Assembly: GCF_019931675.1 (NCBI RefSeq)
Contig: NZ_CP082922.1
Span: forward strand, 1,054,001 to 1,118,000
Length of the DNA stretch: 64,000 nt
Source of the DNA: Nocardioides rotundus
GTDB taxonomy: Bacteria > Actinomycetota > Actinomycetes > Propionibacteriales > Nocardioidaceae
Direction: 5' to 3'
How positions within the stretch are numbered: position 1 is the first letter of the stretch; every line of letters begins with the position of its first letter. A program made the translations under genes and the position numbers. This document shows, in pieces, positions 1 to 11,165 of this stretch. A model generated the notes under the pieces. That model was not told the origin of the DNA. It searched no databases and was given only the letters and a program-made list of their open reading frames with translations.

Positions 1-376
1 CTACGAGCTCGGCCAGGAGCTGGGCGTCGACACCTTCGCCGAGGGCGACGAGGTCGACGTGACCGGCACCAGCAAGGGCAAGGGCTTCGCCGGAACCATG
101 AAGCGCCACGGCTTCTCCGGCGTGGGGGCCTCCCACGGTGCCCACCGCAACCACCGCAAGCCGGGCTCCATCGGCGCCTGCGCGACCCCCGGCCGGGTCT
201 TCAAGGGCACCCGGATGGCCGGTCGCATGGGTGGCGTGGCCGTGACGACGCAGAACGTCGCCGTGCACGCCGTCGACACGGAGAAGGGCCTGATCCTGCT
301 CAAGGGCGCCATCCCCGGCCCCAAGGGCGGTCTCGTGGTCCTGCGCTCGGCCGCCAAGAAGAACCAGGAGGCCTGA
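1..376 (+). CDS. rplC: 50S ribosomal protein L3 (uL3), 5' truncated by the window edge
   Basis: C-terminal part of large-subunit protein uL3. The frame is open from base 2 and the start lies before the window. The visible 124 residues carry the uL3 core [17 protein letters not shown] and a later [15 protein letters not shown]. These belong to the loop that reaches toward the peptidyl-transferase centre in known ribosomes. It is the second gene of a canonical S10 operon (rpsJ would precede it) and its stop is 2 nt before rplD. Identification is secure; only the N-terminus is missing. Confidence 0.97.
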   Translation, partial: YELGQELGVDTFAEGDEVDVTGTSKGKGFAGTMKRHGFSGVGASHGAHRNHRKPGSIGACATPGRVFKGTRMAGRMGGVAVTTQNVAVHAVDTEKGLILLKGAIPGPKGGLVVLRSAAKKNQEA

Positions 377-378
377 GC

Positions 379-1029
379 ATGGCTGCCAACAAGACCGACC
401 TCCCCGCCGAGATCTTCGACGTCGAGCCGAACATCGCGCTGATCCACCAGGTCGTGGTGGCCCAGCAGGCGGCCGCCCGCCAGGGCACGCACGCCACCAA
501 GACCCGCGGCGACGTCCGCGGCGGTGGCCGCAAGCCCTACAAGCAGAAGGGCACCGGCCGCGCCCGCCAGGGCTCGGTCCGCGCCCCGCAGTTCGCCGGC
601 GGTGGCACCGTCCACGGCCCGCAGCCGCGCAAGTACGACCAGCGCACGCCCAAGAAGATGAAGGCCGCCGCTCTGCGCGGCGCCCTGTCCGACCGGGCCC
701 GCAACGGCCGGGTGCACGTGCTGGACGCCCTGGTCACCGGCGAGAAGCCCTCGACCAAGGCCGCCATCGGCGTGCTCACCGAGCTGGCCACCGGCCGGCG
801 CCGGCACCTGGTGGTGCTGGAGCGCGCCGACACGATCAGCTGGCTCTCGCTGCGCAACGTCCCCGACGTGCACATCGTGGCGGTCGACCAGATCAACACC
901 TACGACGTGATGGTCAGCGACGACGTGGTCTTCACCCGCGGCGCCTATGACGCGTTCGTGGCGGCCGAGCAGTCGCGCGGCTCGCGGACCCCGTCGACCA
1001 CCGAGGTCAACGAGGAGGACGAGAAGTGA
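379..1029 (+). CDS. rplD: 50S ribosomal protein L4 (uL4)
   Basis: Large-subunit protein of 216 residues. The central Arg/Gly/Lys loop ([20 protein letters not shown], about residues 48-67) lines the nascent-peptide exit tunnel in known structures. The C-terminus ends in a short acidic tail (EVNEEDEK). The ATG follows rplC by 2 nt, and the stop overlaps the GTG of rplW, indicating translational coupling in the S10 operon. In proteobacteria L4 represses this operon; no such leader can be judged here because the operon start is outside the window. Confidence 0.97.
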   Translation: MAANKTDLPAEIFDVEPNIALIHQVVVAQQAAARQGTHATKTRGDVRGGGRKPYKQKGTGRARQGSVRAPQFAGGGTVHGPQPRKYDQRTPKKMKAAALRGALSDRARNGRVHVLDALVTGEKPSTKAAIGVLTELATGRRRHLVVLERADTISWLSLRNVPDVHIVAVDQINTYDVMVSDDVVFTRGAYDAFVAAEQSRGSRTPSTTEVNEEDEK

Positions 1030-1331
1030 GCACGCTGCACAAGGACGCCCGCGACGTCCTGATCGCCCCCGTGGTGTCGGAGAAGAGCTACGGGCTGCTG
1101 GACAACAACAAGTACACCTTCCTGGTCCGTCCGGACGCGAACAAGACCGAGATCAAGATCGCGGTCGAGAAGGTGTTCAACGTCAAGGTCACCGCGGTCA
1201 ACACGCTCAACCGGCCGGGCAAGACGCGCCGTACCCGCTACGGCATCGGCAAGCGCAAGGACACCAAGCGCGCCATCGTCAGCCTCGCCGACGGCCACCA
1301 CATCGACATCTTCTCCGGCCCCAACGCCTGA
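1026..1331 (+). CDS. rplW: 50S ribosomal protein L23 (uL23)
   Basis: Protein of 101 residues at the exit-tunnel rim, the usual docking site for trigger factor and SRP. It begins [20 protein letters not shown], typical of uL23, and keeps the basic hairpin segment [19 protein letters not shown]. The GTG start overlaps the rplD stop by 4 nt (GTGA). The length is normal and nothing unusual is seen. Confidence 0.97.
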   Translation: MSTLHKDARDVLIAPVVSEKSYGLLDNNKYTFLVRPDANKTEIKIAVEKVFNVKVTAVNTLNRPGKTRRTRYGIGKRKDTKRAIVSLADGHHIDIFSGPNA

Positions 1332-1360
1332 CCGGGCCGAGCAGAGAGGGAAACAGACCC

Positions 1361-2194
<834 letters not shown>

Positions 2195-2220
2195 CGGTCG
2201 CGACCAGAGAGAGATAGAAG

Positions 2221-2502
2221 ATGCCTCGCAGCCTGAAGAAGGGCCCCTTCGTCGACGACCACCTGATGAAGAAGGTGGACGCGGAGAACGACAAGGGCAG
2301 CCACAACGTCATCAAGACCTGGTCGCGCCGCTCGATGATCGTCCCGGCCATGATCGGCCACACGATCGCCGTGCACGACGGCCGCAAGCACGTTCCGGTG
2401 TTCGTGACCGACTCCATGGTCGGTCACAAGCTGGGAGAGTTCGCGCCGACCCGCACCTTCCGCGGGCACGTGAAGGAAGACCGGAAGGGCCGCCGCCGCT
2501 GA
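2221..2502 (+). CDS. rpsS: 30S ribosomal protein S19 (uS19)
   Basis: Small-subunit head protein of 93 residues that pairs with S13 in known ribosomes. The N-terminus [19 protein letters not shown] and the motif [16 protein letters not shown] are diagnostic. It has a good AGAGAGA ribosome site, and about 26 nt separate it from rplB. Confidence 0.98.
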   Translation: MPRSLKKGPFVDDHLMKKVDAENDKGSHNVIKTWSRRSMIVPAMIGHTIAVHDGRKHVPVFVTDSMVGHKLGEFAPTRTFRGHVKEDRKGRRR

Positions 2503-2539
2503 GCGGGGCCTTGAAGAAGAGACTGGAGAGAACGAGCAC

Positions 2540-2977
2540 ATGAGCGTAACCGAGCGCCGGCGCAGCAGCGCCCGCCGCGATTCGCTGCTCGGCGACCAGC
2601 CGGGCGCCTTCGCGAGTGCGCGGTACACCCGGATCACGCCGATGAAGGCGCGCCGGGTCGTCGACATGGTTCGCGGCCTGCCCGTGGAGGAGGCCCTGGA
2701 CATCTTGGCCTTCGCGCCGCAGGCGGCCGCGCAGACCGTCCGCAAGACCCTGGAGAGCGCCGTGGCGAACGCCGCCGCGGAGAACCTCGACGGACAGCTC
2801 GTGCTGTCCAAGGCGATGGTCGACGAGGGCCCCACCATGAAGCGGTGGCGTCCCCGTGCGCAGGGTCGCGCCACGCGGATCAACAAGCGTACGAGCCACA
2901 TCACCCTGGTGGTCCAGCAGGCGGACGTCGTCGCTGCGACCAAGAAGAAGCCGGTGAAGAAGGGACAGGCTGACTGA
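2540..2977 (+). CDS. rplV: 50S ribosomal protein L22 (uL22)
   Basis: Protein of 145 residues. Its beta-hairpin ([20 protein letters not shown]) lines the exit tunnel, and mutations there confer macrolide resistance in other bacteria. The N-terminus is about 25 residues longer than the minimal family ([18 protein letters not shown]...), which I have seen in other actinobacterial L22 proteins. An SD-like GGAGAG precedes the ATG. The stop overlaps the rpsC start by one base. Confidence 0.96.
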   Translation: MSVTERRRSSARRDSLLGDQPGAFASARYTRITPMKARRVVDMVRGLPVEEALDILAFAPQAAAQTVRKTLESAVANAAAENLDGQLVLSKAMVDEGPTMKRWRPRAQGRATRINKRTSHITLVVQQADVVAATKKKPVKKGQAD

Positions 2978-3810
2978 TGGGCCAGAAGATCAACCCGAAC
3001 GGCTTCCGCCTGGGCATCTCCACCGACCACAAGAGCCGGTGGTACGCCGACAAGCTGTACAAGGACTACGTCGGCGAGGACGTCGCGATCCGCAAGCTGC
3101 TCACCAAGGGCATGGAGCGGGCCGGCATCGCCAAGGTCGAGATCGAGCGCACCCGCGACCGGGTCCGGGTGGACATCCACACCGCCCGTCCGGGCATCGT
3201 GATCGGCCGTCGCGGCGCCGAGGCCGACCGCATCCGCGGCGAGCTGGAGAAGCTCACCGGCAAGCAGGTGCAGCTGAACATCCTCGAGGTCAAGCAGCCC
3301 GAGGTGGACGCTCAGTTGGTCGCCCAGGGCGTGGCCGAGCAGCTCGCCGGGCGCGTGCAGTTCCGTCGCGCGATGCGCAAGGCGATGCAGACGACCATGC
3401 GCTCGGGCGCCAAGGGCATCCGGATCCAGTGCTCCGGCCGGCTCAACGGCGCGGAGATGTCGCGGACCGAGTTCTACCGCGAGGGCCGGGTGCCGCTGCA
3501 CACGCTCCGTGCGGACATCGACTACGGCTTCTACGAGGCCAAGACGACCTTCGGCCGGATCGGCGTGAAGGTCTGGATCTACAAGGGCGAGGTCGCGGGC
3601 ACCCGCGCCGAGCGCCAGGCCCAGGCTGCCGCCCGGGCCGGTGCGCCGGGTCGTGGTGGCCGGGGCCGCGGTGGGGACCGCCCCAACCGTGGCAACCGCG
3701 GCGACCGCGGTGACCGCGCCCCCCGCAACGAGCAGGCGAGCCAGGCTCCCACCGAGGCCACCGAGTCGGCCCCGGTCGCGGAGGCTGCCGCCACCGGACA
3801 GGAGGGCTGA
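2977..3810 (+). CDS. rpsC: 30S ribosomal protein S3 (uS3) with RG-rich C-terminal extension
   Basis: Small-subunit protein at the mRNA entry tunnel, 277 residues. The KH domain contains the [13 protein letters not shown] loop (about residue 70), and the C-terminal core ends with [14 protein letters not shown] near residue 205. Beyond it lies an extension of about 70 residues, first Arg/Gly rich ([20 protein letters not shown]) and then acidic and Ala rich. E. coli S3 has 233 residues. Such tails are seen in actinobacterial S3, but this one is notably low in complexity. The start overlaps the rplV stop. Confidence 0.97.
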   Translation: MGQKINPNGFRLGISTDHKSRWYADKLYKDYVGEDVAIRKLLTKGMERAGIAKVEIERTRDRVRVDIHTARPGIVIGRRGAEADRIRGELEKLTGKQVQLNILEVKQPEVDAQLVAQGVAEQLAGRVQFRRAMRKAMQTTMRSGAKGIRIQCSGRLNGAEMSRTEFYREGRVPLHTLRADIDYGFYEAKTTFGRIGVKVWIYKGEVAGTRAERQAQAAARAGAPGRGGRGRGGDRPNRGNRGDRGDRAPRNEQASQAPTEATESAPVAEAAATGQEG

Positions 3811-3815
3811 GTCCC

Positions 3816-4235
3816 ATGCTGATGCCCCGACGGATCAAGCACCGCAAGCAGCACCACCCCAAGCGCCGCGGCGCGGCCAAGGGTGGCACCTCGCTGGCCT
3901 TCGGTGACTTCGGCATCCAGGCGGTCGAGGGCCACTACGTGACCAACCGCCAGATCGAGTCCGCGCGTATCGCCATGACCCGGCACATCAAGCGTGGCGG
4001 CAAGGTGTGGATCAACATCTACCCCGACCGCCCGCTGACCAAGAAGCCCGCCGAGACCCGCATGGGCTCCGGTAAGGGCTCGCCGGAGTGGTGGGTCGCC
4101 AACGTCAAGCCCGGCCGCATCATGTTCGAGCTGTCCGGTGTGTCCGAGGACGTGGCCCGCGAGGCCATGCGCCGTGCGATGCACAAGCTCCCCATGAAGT
4201 GCCGGTTCGTGTCCCGCGAGGGTGGTGAATTCTGA
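3816..4235 (+). CDS. rplP: 50S ribosomal protein L16 (uL16)
   Basis: Protein of 139 residues near the A and P sites that helps position t[22 protein letters not shown] is the typical start, and [20 protein letters not shown] is the conserved loop near the peptidyl-transferase centre. It follows rpsC by 5 nt, and its stop overlaps the ATG of rpmC. Confidence 0.98.
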   Translation: MLMPRRIKHRKQHHPKRRGAAKGGTSLAFGDFGIQAVEGHYVTNRQIESARIAMTRHIKRGGKVWINIYPDRPLTKKPAETRMGSGKGSPEWWVANVKPGRIMFELSGVSEDVAREAMRRAMHKLPMKCRFVSREGGEF

Positions 4236-4480
4236 TGGCCAGCAGCCAGACGAAGGCCTTCGAGCTCGACGAGCTCGCCCCGGCCGACCTGGAGACCCGT
4301 CTCCGGGAGGCCAAGGAGGAGCTGTTCAACCTCCGATTCCAGGCGGCCACCGGCCAGCTGGAGAGCCACGGCCGGCTCAAGACGGTCAAGAAGGACATCG
4401 CCCGGATCTACACCGTGGTGCGTGAGCGCGAGCTCGGCATCCGGACGGCGCCGGGCACCGAGGAGAAGGACGACGCATGA
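4235..4480 (+). CDS. rpmC: 50S ribosomal protein L29 (uL29)
   Basis: Small helical exit-site protein of 81 residues. The [20 protein letters not shown] motif is diagnostic, and the C-terminus has a short acidic tail (GTEEKDDA). The start overlaps the rplP stop by one base, and the end overlaps rpsQ by 4 nt, consistent with coupled translation. Confidence 0.96.
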   Translation: MASSQTKAFELDELAPADLETRLREAKEELFNLRFQAATGQLESHGRLKTVKKDIARIYTVVRERELGIRTAPGTEEKDDA

Positions 4481-4761
4481 GCGAGCAGGCGACCCCGTCC
4501 GAGGCCCCCGAGCGCAAGAGCCGCAAGGTGCGCGAGGGCCTCGTGGTCAGCGACAAGATGGACAAGACCGTCGTGGTGGCCGTCGAGGACCGCGTCAAGC
4601 ACGCGCTCTACGGCAAGGTCATGCGACAGACCTCCCGGCTCAAGGCGCACGACGAGGAGAACGACGCGAACGTGGGCGACCGGGTCCAGATCATGGAGAC
4701 CCGTCCGCTCTCGGCCACCAAGCGGTGGCGCGTCGTGCAGATCCTCGAGCGCGCGAAGTAA
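4477..4761 (+). CDS. rpsQ: 30S ribosomal protein S17 (uS17)
   Basis: Primary 16S rRNA binder of 94 residues with the OB-fold signature [20 protein letters not shown] and the ending [20 protein letters not shown]. The ATG overlaps the rpmC stop (ATGA). An 88-bp gap follows before rplN, one of the longer gaps in this operon. It contains an AGGAGA ribosome site next to rplN. Confidence 0.97.
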   Translation: MSEQATPSEAPERKSRKVREGLVVSDKMDKTVVVAVEDRVKHALYGKVMRQTSRLKAHDEENDANVGDRVQIMETRPLSATKRWRVVQILERAK

Positions 4762-4849
4762 GACCGAGCGCCGGCAGCAACCCATCCGTTCGGCCAGGCT
4801 CGCGGTCCGCTGAGGCGGCGAGAACCGGCACGACAACCAGGAGAAACAG

Positions 4850-5218
4850 ATGATTCAGCAGGAGTCGCGACTCAAGGTCGCCGACAACACCGGTGCGAAG
4901 GAGATCCTCTGCATCCGTGTTCTCGGCGGTTCCGGTCGTCGCTACGCCGGTATCGGCGACATCATCGTCGCCACCGTCAAGGACGCGATCCCGGGCGGCA
5001 ACGTCAAGAAGGGCGACGTGGTCAAGGCCGTCGTCGTCCGCACCGTCAAGGAGCGCCGTCGTCCCGACGGTTCCTACATCCGCTTCGACGAGAACGCGGC
5101 GGTCATCCTCAAGAACGACGGCGAGCCCCGAGGCACCCGCATCTTCGGCCCGGTGGGCCGCGAGCTGCGGGACAAGCGGTTCATGAGGATCATCTCGCTC
5201 GCGCCGGAGGTGCTCTGA
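4850..5218 (+). CDS. rplN: 50S ribosomal protein L14 (uL14)
   Basis: 122 residues, the standard length. [20 protein letters not shown] at the start and [20 protein letters not shown] near residue 85 are hallmark uL14 segments. The protein contacts 16S rRNA at a subunit bridge and is a docking site for RsfS in other bacteria. The ATG is preceded by CAGGAGAAACAG. It is the first gene of the spc-type portion. Confidence 0.98.
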   Translation: MIQQESRLKVADNTGAKEILCIRVLGGSGRRYAGIGDIIVATVKDAIPGGNVKKGDVVKAVVVRTVKERRRPDGSYIRFDENAAVILKNDGEPRGTRIFGPVGRELRDKRFMRIISLAPEVL

Positions 5219-5222
5219 AGAA

Positions 5223-5582
5223 ATGGCCAAGGGCATGAAGATTCGCAAGGGCGACACCGTCAAGGTGATCGCCGGCAAGGACAAGGGCGCCGAGGGCAAG
5301 GTGATCGCGGTCCTTCGGGAGAAGGAGCGCGTCATCGTCGAGGGCGTCAACCGGATCAAGAAGCACACCCGTGCGGTGAACACCGGCGCCGAGGGCAACA
5401 CCGGCGGCATCATCACCACCGAGGCCCCGATCCACGTGTCCAACGTGATGCTGGTCGAGGGCGGCGGCGTGACGCGGGTCGGCTTCAAGCGTGAAGAGGT
5501 GCTCAAGCGGCGCCCCGACGGTTCGGAGTACGCCGGCACTCGCGGCGTGCGCGTGAGCCGCAAGACCGGGAAGGAGATCTGA
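5223..5582 (+). CDS. rplX: 50S ribosomal protein L24 (uL24)
   Basis: Assembly-initiating protein of 119 residues with an N-terminal KOW motif ([20 protein letters not shown]). The centre [20 protein letters not shown] and the ending [21 protein letters not shown] are typical. It starts 4 nt after rplN and ends 1 nt before the GTG of rplE. Confidence 0.97.
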   Translation: MAKGMKIRKGDTVKVIAGKDKGAEGKVIAVLREKERVIVEGVNRIKKHTRAVNTGAEGNTGGIITTEAPIHVSNVMLVEGGGVTRVGFKREEVLKRRPDGSEYAGTRGVRVSRKTGKEI

Positions 5583-5583
5583 G

Positions 5584-6183
5584 GTGACCGAGACGCAGAC
5601 CGAGGCCACCGAGGCCGCTGCGGCCACCGAGGAGAAGGTGACCCCGCGGCTGAAGACCCGCTACCGCGAGGAGATCCTCCCCGCGCTGCAGAGCGAGTTC
5701 GACATCCAGAACGTCATGCAGGTGCCGGGCCTGACCAAGATCGTGGTCAACATGGGCGTCGGCGAGGCCGCGCGTGACTCCAAGCTGATCGAGGGCGCCG
5801 TCCGCGACCTGACCGCGATCACCGGCCAGAAGCCGCTGGTCACCCGGGCCCGCAAGTCCATCGCGCAGTTCAAGCTGCGCGAGGGCATGCCGATCGGCGC
5901 GCACACCACCCTGCGCGGGGACCGGATGTGGGAGTTCCTGGACCGGCTGCTCAGCCTGGCCCTGCCCCGGATCCGGGACTTCCGCGGCCTCTCGCCGCGG
6001 CAGTTCGACGGGCGTGGCAACTACACCTTCGGCCTGACCGAGCAGGTCATGTTCCACGAGATCAACCAGGACCGGATCGACCGGTCGCGGGGCATGGACA
6101 TCACGATCGTCACCACCGCCACCAACGACGACGAGGGCCGCTCGCTGCTCAAGCAGCTGGGCTTCCCGTTCAAGGAGAACTGA
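5584..6183 (+). CDS. rplE: 50S ribosomal protein L5 (uL5)
   Basis: 5S rRNA-binding protein, 199 residues from a GTG start. The first 20 residues are an acidic/Ala/Thr extension ([20 protein letters not shown]); the family core begins at [13 protein letters not shown]. Conserved segments are [20 protein letters not shown] and [20 protein letters not shown]. Starting later would remove the good spacing behind rplX, so GTG 5584 is preferred. Confidence 0.97.
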   Translation: MTETQTEATEAAAATEEKVTPRLKTRYREEILPALQSEFDIQNVMQVPGLTKIVVNMGVGEAARDSKLIEGAVRDLTAITGQKPLVTRARKSIAQFKLREGMPIGAHTTLRGDRMWEFLDRLLSLALPRIRDFRGLSPRQFDGRGNYTFGLTEQVMFHEINQDRIDRSRGMDITIVTTATNDDEGRSLLKQLGFPFKEN

Positions 6184-6186
6184 CAC

Positions 6187-6372
6187 ATGGCGAAGACTGC
6201 CCTCAAGGTGAAGGCGGCGCGCAAGCCGAAGTTCAGCTCGCGCGGCTACACCCGGTGCCAGCGCTGCGGCCGTCCCAAGGCCGTCTACCGCAAGTTCGGC
6301 CTGTGCCGGATCTGCCTGCGCGAGATGGCTCACCGCGGCGAGCTGCCGGGCGTGACCAAGTCCAGCTGGTGA
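6187..6372 (+). CDS. rpsZ: 30S ribosomal protein S14 type Z (zinc-binding uS14)
   Basis: 61-residue short S14. Four cysteines in two CxxC pairs (CQRC and CRIC) form the zinc ribbon, and the C-terminus [11 protein letters not shown] is typical. This is the zinc-requiring form. Many actinobacteria also carry a cysteine-free paralogue for zinc starvation under Zur control; none is visible in this window. It follows rplE by 3 nt. Confidence 0.97.
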   Translation: MAKTALKVKAARKPKFSSRGYTRCQRCGRPKAVYRKFGLCRICLREMAHRGELPGVTKSSW

Positions 6373-6454
6373 GTCGCTCACCCCACACTGACCGCTGAAG
6401 GTCCCACGAGCCCGGCTCGTGTGGAAACCGCAGAAGAGAGAGAACGCATCAACC

Positions 6455-6874
6455 ATGACGATGACTGACCCGATCGCAGACATGCTGACCCGTCTGCGCA
6501 ACGCCAACCAGGCGTACCACGACGACGTGTCGATGCCCTTCAGCAAGCTGAAGGCCGGCGTCGCCGAGATCCTCCAGCAGGAGGGGTACATCACCTCCTG
6601 GGAGGTCGCGGACAACACCACCGACGACGGCCAGCCTGCGGTGGGGAAGACCCTCACCATCACGCTGAAGTACGGCCGCAACCGGGAGCGCTCCATCGCG
6701 GGCGTGCGCCGGATCAGCAAGCCCGGTCTGCGGGTCTACGCCAAGCACACCGGGCTGCCCAAGGTGCTCGGCGGGCTCGGCGTCGCGATCATCTCGACCA
6801 GCCAGGGCCTGCTCACCGACCGCCAGGCCAACCAGAAGGGCGTGGGTGGGGAAGTCCTCGCCTACGTCTGGTGA
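6455..6874 (+). CDS. rpsH: 30S ribosomal protein S8 (uS8)
   Basis: 139 residues from ATG 6455 ([20 protein letters not shown]); an alternative ATG lies two codons later at 6461. The frame is open to 6419 but those codons overlap the AGAGAGAG ribosome site. The C-terminal motif [20 protein letters not shown] is conserved and binds 16S helix 21 in known structures. In E. coli S8 represses the spc operon; no matching leader is evident here. Confidence 0.96.
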   Translation: MTMTDPIADMLTRLRNANQAYHDDVSMPFSKLKAGVAEILQQEGYITSWEVADNTTDDGQPAVGKTLTITLKYGRNRERSIAGVRRISKPGLRVYAKHTGLPKVLGGLGVAIISTSQGLLTDRQANQKGVGGEVLAYVW

Positions 6875-6902
6875 CAAGAAGTACTGCGAAGGAGAGAGAA
6901 GC

Positions 6903-7442
6903 ATGTCGCGCATTGGCAAGCTGCCCATCGCGGTGCCGTCCGGCGTCATGGTGAGCATCGACAGCTCGGTGGTGACCGTCAAGGGTCCCAAGGGCGAGCT
7001 GTCGCACACCGTGGCCGCGCCGATCACCGTCGAGCAGGGCGAGGGCGAGCTGCAGGTCAACCGCCCCGACGACGAGCGCCGCAGCAAGGCGCTGCACGGC
7101 CTGACCCGCACCCTGATCAGCAACATGGTCACCGGCGTGACCGACGGCTACGAGAAGAAGCTCGAGATCGTCGGCGTCGGCTACCGCGTGCTGTCCAAGG
7201 GACCGACCCAGCTGGAGTTCCAGCTCGGGTACTCCCACCCCATCACGTTCAACGCTCCCGAGGGCATCACCTTCTCGGTCGAGGGCCCCACCAAGCTCGG
7301 GGTCCAGGGCATCGACAAGCAGCTGGTCGGCGAGACCGCCGCCAAGATCCGCAAGCTGCGCAAGCCCGAGCCGTACAAGGGCAAGGGTGTCCGCTACGCC
7401 GGGGAGCACATCCGCCGCAAGGTCGGAAAGGCTGGTAAGTGA
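6903..7442 (+). CDS. rplF: 50S ribosomal protein L6 (uL6)
   Basis: 179 residues beginning [19 protein letters not shown], with the C-terminal rRNA-binding signature [20 protein letters not shown]. The ATG at 6903 sits behind GGAGAGAGAAGC; the upstream in-frame start overlaps rpsH and is unlikely. The protein lies near the sarcin-ricin loop and factor-binding region. Confidence 0.97.
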   Translation: MSRIGKLPIAVPSGVMVSIDSSVVTVKGPKGELSHTVAAPITVEQGEGELQVNRPDDERRSKALHGLTRTLISNMVTGVTDGYEKKLEIVGVGYRVLSKGPTQLEFQLGYSHPITFNAPEGITFSVEGPTKLGVQGIDKQLVGETAAKIRKLRKPEPYKGKGVRYAGEHIRRKVGKAGK

Positions 7443-7825
7443 CGATGGCCATCACGCTCAAGCACAACAAGCACCTGGAGGGGCGCGCCAAGTCGCGGCA
7501 GCGCCGTCAGATCCGGGGCCGCAAGAAGATCAACGGCACCGCGGAGCGTCCGCGCCTGGTCGTCACCCGGTCCTCCAAGCACATCACCGTGCAGCTGGTG
7601 GACGACGTGGTCGGCAAGACCCTGGCGTCGGCGTCCTCGATGGAGGCCGACGTGCGCGGTGCGGGCGACAAGACCGCCCAGGCCAAGCGCGTCGGCACCC
7701 TGGTCGCCGAGCGGGCGAAGGCGGGCGGCATCGAGTCCGCGGTCTTCGACCGGGCCGGCAACAAGTACCACGGCCGCATCGCGGCCCTCGCCGACGCTGC
7801 CCGTGAGGGCGGCCTGACCTTCTGA
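7439..7825 (+). CDS. rplR: 50S ribosomal protein L18 (uL18)
   Basis: 5S rRNA-binding protein, 128 residues from GTG 7439 or 126 from ATG 7445 ([20 protein letters not shown]). A GGAAAGG element at 7425-7431 is better spaced for GTG 7439, which overlaps the rplF stop by 4 nt. Conserved segments are [20 protein letters not shown] and [20 protein letters not shown]. Confidence 0.95.
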   Translation: MTMAITLKHNKHLEGRAKSRQRRQIRGRKKINGTAERPRLVVTRSSKHITVQLVDDVVGKTLASASSMEADVRGAGDKTAQAKRVGTLVAERAKAGGIESAVFDRAGNKYHGRIAALADAAREGGLTF

Positions 7826-7862
7826 CGCCACGGCGCAGTTTTTCGGAAGAGGAGTAGAACTC

Positions 7863-8483
7863 ATGAGCGGAGCCCAGCGCGGACAGCGCGGAGGCGAGCG
7901 CAACGACCGTCGGGGTCGCGACGACCGTCGCGGCGGTGCCGACAAGACCGCCTACGTCGAGCGGGTCGTCGCCATCAACCGCGTCGCCAAGGTCGTGAAG
8001 GGTGGTCGTCGCTTCAGCTTCACCGCCCTCGTGGTCGTCGGCGACGGTGACGGACTGGTCGGCGTCGGATACGGCAAGGCCAAGGAGGTGCCCGCGGCGA
8101 TCGCCAAGGGCGTCGAGGAGGCCAAGAAGCACTTCTTCAAGGTTCCCCGCATCCAGGGCACCATCCCGCACCCGGTCCAGGGCGAGAAGGCGGCCGGCGT
8201 GGTCATGCTGCGCCCCGCCGCTCCCGGTACCGGTGTGATCGCGGGTGGCCCGGTGCGTGCGGTGCTGGAGTGCGCCGGCATCCACGACATCCTCAGCAAG
8301 TCCCTCGGCTCGTCCAACCAGATCAACATCGTGCACGCGACCGTCGAGGCGCTGCGGATGCTGGAGGAGCCCGAGGCCGTGGCCGCGCGCCGTGGCCTCC
8401 CGGTCGAGGACGTCGCCCCGGCGGCGCTGCTGAAGGCGCGCAACGAGGTGCCCGAGGGCGTCTCGGAGGAGGTGTCCTCCTGA
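7863..8483 (+). CDS. rpsE: 30S ribosomal protein S5 (uS5)
   Basis: 206 residues. The first ~25 residues are Arg/Gly/Asp rich ([20 protein letters not shown]), an extension typical of actinobacterial S5. The core follows with double-stranded RNA-binding and decoding-fidelity regions: [20 protein letters not shown] and [21 protein letters not shown] strong GAAGAGGAG ribosome site precedes the ATG. The stop overlaps rpmD by one base. Confidence 0.97.
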   Translation: MSGAQRGQRGGERNDRRGRDDRRGGADKTAYVERVVAINRVAKVVKGGRRFSFTALVVVGDGDGLVGVGYGKAKEVPAAIAKGVEEAKKHFFKVPRIQGTIPHPVQGEKAAGVVMLRPAAPGTGVIAGGPVRAVLECAGIHDILSKSLGSSNQINIVHATVEALRMLEEPEAVAARRGLPVEDVAPAALLKARNEVPEGVSEEVSS

Positions 8484-8665
8484 TGGCGCAGCTGAAGGTC
8501 CAGCAGAGGAAGTCCACGATCGGCTGCAAGCCGAACCAGCGAGAGACGATGCGGTCGCTCGGTCTGAAGAGGATCGGCGACACCGTCGTCAAGGAGGACC
8601 GCCCGGAGATCCGCGGCATGGTCCAGACCGTGCGCCACCTGGTCACGGTCGAGGAGGTTGAGTGA
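8483..8665 (+). CDS. rpmD: 50S ribosomal protein L30 (uL30)
   Basis: 60 residues ([20 protein letters not shown]), ending [16 protein letters not shown]. The ATG at 8483 overlaps the rpsE stop, and the stop overlaps the GTG/ATG start region of rplO. The longer open frame upstream is only a shadow of rpsE. Confidence 0.96.
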   Translation: MAQLKVQQRKSTIGCKPNQRETMRSLGLKRIGDTVVKEDRPEIRGMVQTVRHLVTVEEVE

Positions 8666-9108
8666 CGATGACGCTGAAGCTGCATCACCTGAAGCCGGCT
8701 CCCGGCTCCAAGACCGCCAAGACCCGCGTGGGTCGCGGTGAGGGCTCCAAGGGCAAGACCGCCGGCCGCGGCACCAAGGGCACCAAGGCCCGCTACCAGG
8801 TGCCGGTGGGCTTCGAGGGCGGCCAGATGCCGATCCACATGCGGCTGCCGAAGCTGAAGGGCTTCAAGAACCCGTTCAAGGTCGAGTTCCAGGTCGTGAA
8901 CCTGGACCGCCTGGGCGAGCTCTTCCCCGACGGCGGCACCGTGAGCGTGGAGGACCTGGTGACCAAGGGCGCGGTCCGCCGCAACCAGCCGGTCAAGGTC
9001 CTCGGCCAGGGCGAGATCAGCGTCGCGGTCCAGGTGACCGCGAACGCCTTCTCCGCCTCGGCCAAGGAGAAGATCGAGGCCGCCGGCGGCACCGTCACGG
9101 TGCTCTGA
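8662..9108 (+). CDS. rplO: 50S ribosomal protein L15 (uL15)
   Basis: 148 residues from GTG 8662 (ATG 8668 is also possible). The Gly/Lys-rich N-terminus [20 protein letters not shown] and the conserved [20 protein letters not shown] identify it as a late-assembly large-subunit protein. It ends this ribosomal block; a strong hairpin follows before secY. Confidence 0.97.
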   Translation: MTMTLKLHHLKPAPGSKTAKTRVGRGEGSKGKTAGRGTKGTKARYQVPVGFEGGQMPIHMRLPKLKGFKNPFKVEFQVVNLDRLGELFPDGGTVSVEDLVTKGAVRRNQPVKVLGQGEISVAVQVTANAFSASAKEKIEAAGGTVTVL

Positions 9109-9126
9109 GGTCTTCGAGACGACCAC

Positions 9127-9182
9127 CGACGAGGGGCGCGGGCGCCCGGCGGCAGGACCGCCGCGGCCCGCGCCCCTCGTCG
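9127..9182 (+). terminator. Strong hairpin between rplO and secY
   Basis: A perfect 17-bp inverted repeat (arms 9127-9143 and 9166-9182, CGACGAGGGGCGCGGGC and its complement) with a 22-nt loop starts 18 bases after the rplO stop. No U-tract follows, as is usual for actinobacterial terminators. It could attenuate rather than fully stop transcription into secY. Confidence 0.8.
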
Positions 9183-9218
9183 TACTCCGACCACCGTCGG
9201 ACCGCGGGGACCGCCTGT

Positions 9219-9224
9219 TAGGCT
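9219..9224 (+). promoter_or_regulatory. Possible -10 box (TAGGCT) for secY-adk-map
   Basis: A TANNNT-type -10 hexamer lies 58 bases before the secY GTG and beyond the rplO hairpin. The -35 region is poor. The call rests on position and on the preceding hairpin. Confidence 0.4.
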
Positions 9225-9282
9225 TCCCGCGGCCCTTCCCCGGGAGCGCGGGGACACCCACGTTCGCCAGAAAGAGGAACCA

Positions 9283-10587
9283 GTGCTAGGCGCCTTCGCC
9301 AACGCTTTCCGGACGCCGGACCTGCGGCGCAAGCTGCTGTTCGTGCTGTTCATCATCGTGGTGTTCCGGCTCGGCTCCCAGGTGCCCGCCCCCGGTGTGG
9401 ACGTGGCGAACGTCCAGCAGTGCCTCAACGTGGCGGCCCAGGGCGAGAACGCGGGCCTCTACAGCCTGATCAACCTGTTCTCCGGCGGCGCGCTCCTGCA
9501 GCTGACCATCTTCGCGCTGGGGATCATGCCCTACATCACCGCGAGCATCATCCTGCAGCTGCTGGTGGTGGTGATCCCGCGCCTGGAGGCGCTGAAGAAG
9601 GAAGGCCAGGCCGGCCAGACCAAGATCACCCAGTACACCCGCTACCTCACCCTGGGGCTGGCGATCCTGCAGGCCTCCGGCATCGTCGCGCTGGCACGCT
9701 CCGGCACCCTCATCCAGGGCTGCAACGTCCCGCTGCTGCACGACGACGGCATCGGCACCTTCCTGATCATGGTGCTCACCATGACCGCGGGCACCGCGGT
9801 CATCATGTGGCTGGGCGAGCTGATCACCGACCGCGGCGTCGGCAACGGCATGTCCATCCTGATCTTCACCCAGGTGGTGGCGACCTTCCCCGGCTCCTTA
9901 TGGCAGGTGCGCATCACCCAGGGCTGGGCCACCTTCTTCGTGGTGATCGCGATCGGCCTGGTCATCGTGGCGGCGGTCATCTTCATCGAGCAGGCCCAGC
10001 GCCGGATCCCCGTGCAGTACGCCCGCCGGATGGTCGGCCGCAAGATGTTCGGCGGCTCCTCGACCTACATCCCGCTGAAGGTGAACCAGGCCGGCATCAT
10101 CCCGGTGATCTTCGCGTCCTCGCTGCTCTACCTGCCGGGCATGGCGGTACAGTTCAACCAGGGCAGCAAGAACCCGGTCATCCAGTTCTTCAACGACTAC
10201 CTGGTCGACGGCTCGCACCCGCTCTACATGGCCGTCTTCTTCGCGTTGATCATCTTCTTCACCTACTTCTACGTCTCGATCACCTTCAACCCGGAGGAAG
10301 TCGCGGACAACATGAAGAAGTACGGCGGCTTCATCCCCGGGATCCGGGCGGGCAAGCCGACCGAGGGGTACCTCTCCTACGTCCTGTCCCGCATCACGCT
10401 GCCGGGCGCGCTCTACCTGGGCCTGATCTCGCTGATCCCGCTGATCGCGATCGTGCTGATCGGAGCCAACCAGAACTTCCCGTTCGGCGGCACCTCCATC
10501 CTGATCATGGTCGGCGTCGCGCTCGATACGGTGAAGCAGATCGAGAGCCAGCTGCAGCAGCGCAACTACGAAGGGTTCCTCCGATGA
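9283..10587 (+). CDS. secY: Preprotein translocase subunit SecY
   Basis: Channel-forming subunit of the Sec translocon, 434 residues with ten predicted membrane helices. It begins [20 protein letters not shown] and contains the plug/TM2 region [18 protein letters not shown] and the cytoplasmic-loop motif [13 protein letters not shown]. The GTG start follows AGAAAGAGGAACC. The stop overlaps the ATG of adk by 4 nt. The secY-adk-map-infA order is widely conserved, so the gene is probably co-transcribed with adk and map. Confidence 0.98.
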   Translation: MLGAFANAFRTPDLRRKLLFVLFIIVVFRLGSQVPAPGVDVANVQQCLNVAAQGENAGLYSLINLFSGGALLQLTIFALGIMPYITASIILQLLVVVIPRLEALKKEGQAGQTKITQYTRYLTLGLAILQASGIVALARSGTLIQGCNVPLLHDDGIGTFLIMVLTMTAGTAVIMWLGELITDRGVGNGMSILIFTQVVATFPGSLWQVRITQGWATFFVVIAIGLVIVAAVIFIEQAQRRIPVQYARRMVGRKMFGGSSTYIPLKVNQAGIIPVIFASSLLYLPGMAVQFNQGSKNPVIQFFNDYLVDGSHPLYMAVFFALIIFFTYFYVSITFNPEEVADNMKKYGGFIPGIRAGKPTEGYLSYVLSRITLPGALYLGLISLIPLIAIVLIGANQNFPFGGTSILIMVGVALDTVKQIESQLQQRNYEGFLR

Positions 10588-11159
10588 GGTTGCTGATCAT
10601 GGGGCCTCCGGGCGCCGGCAAGGGCACCCAGGCCACCTATGTCGCCGAGCACTTCGGGGTGCCGGCCATCTCCACCGGCGACATCTTCCGCCGCAACGCG
10701 GCCGAGGGCACCGAGCTGGGCCGCGAGGCGCAGCGCTACATGGACGCGGGGGAGTACGTCCCCGACGAGGTCACCAACTCCATGGTGCGCAACCGGCTGG
10801 CCGAGGCGGACGCCGAGCGCGGGTTCCTGCTCGACGGCTACCCGCGCACCCTGGCGCAGGTCGAGGAGCTCGACGGGATGATCGCGGCCACGGGGCACCG
10901 GCTGGACGCCGTGGCCGTGCTCGTCGCCGAGATCGACGAGCTCGTGCAGCGGCTGCTGCAGCGCGCGCAGACCGAGGGCCGCGCCGACGACACCGAGGAG
11001 GTCATCCGGCGTCGTCAGGAGGTCTACGCCGAGCAGACCGCGCCGCTGATCGAGGTCTACCGCCAGCGCGACCTCCTGGTCGAGGTCGACGGGGTCGGCG
11101 AGGTGCACGAGGTCACCCAGCGGCTGTTCCTGGCCCTGGACCGGGTCTCCGAGAGCTGA
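10584..11159 (+). CDS. adk: Adenylate kinase
   Basis: Catalyses ATP + AMP to 2 ADP. 191 residues, the short form without the full zinc-binding LID domain. The P-loop [10 protein letters not shown] is at residues 7-16. The AMP-binding segment [17 protein letters not shown] and the DGYPRT motif are intact. The ATG overlaps the secY stop (ATGA), indicating coupled translation. A 6-nt gap separates it from map. Confidence 0.97.
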   Translation: MRLLIMGPPGAGKGTQATYVAEHFGVPAISTGDIFRRNAAEGTELGREAQRYMDAGEYVPDEVTNSMVRNRLAEADAERGFLLDGYPRTLAQVEELDGMIAATGHRLDAVAVLVAEIDELVQRLLQRAQTEGRADDTEEVIRRRQEVYAEQTAPLIEVYRQRDLLVEVDGVGEVHEVTQRLFLALDRVSES

Positions 11160-11165
11160 CCTGAG

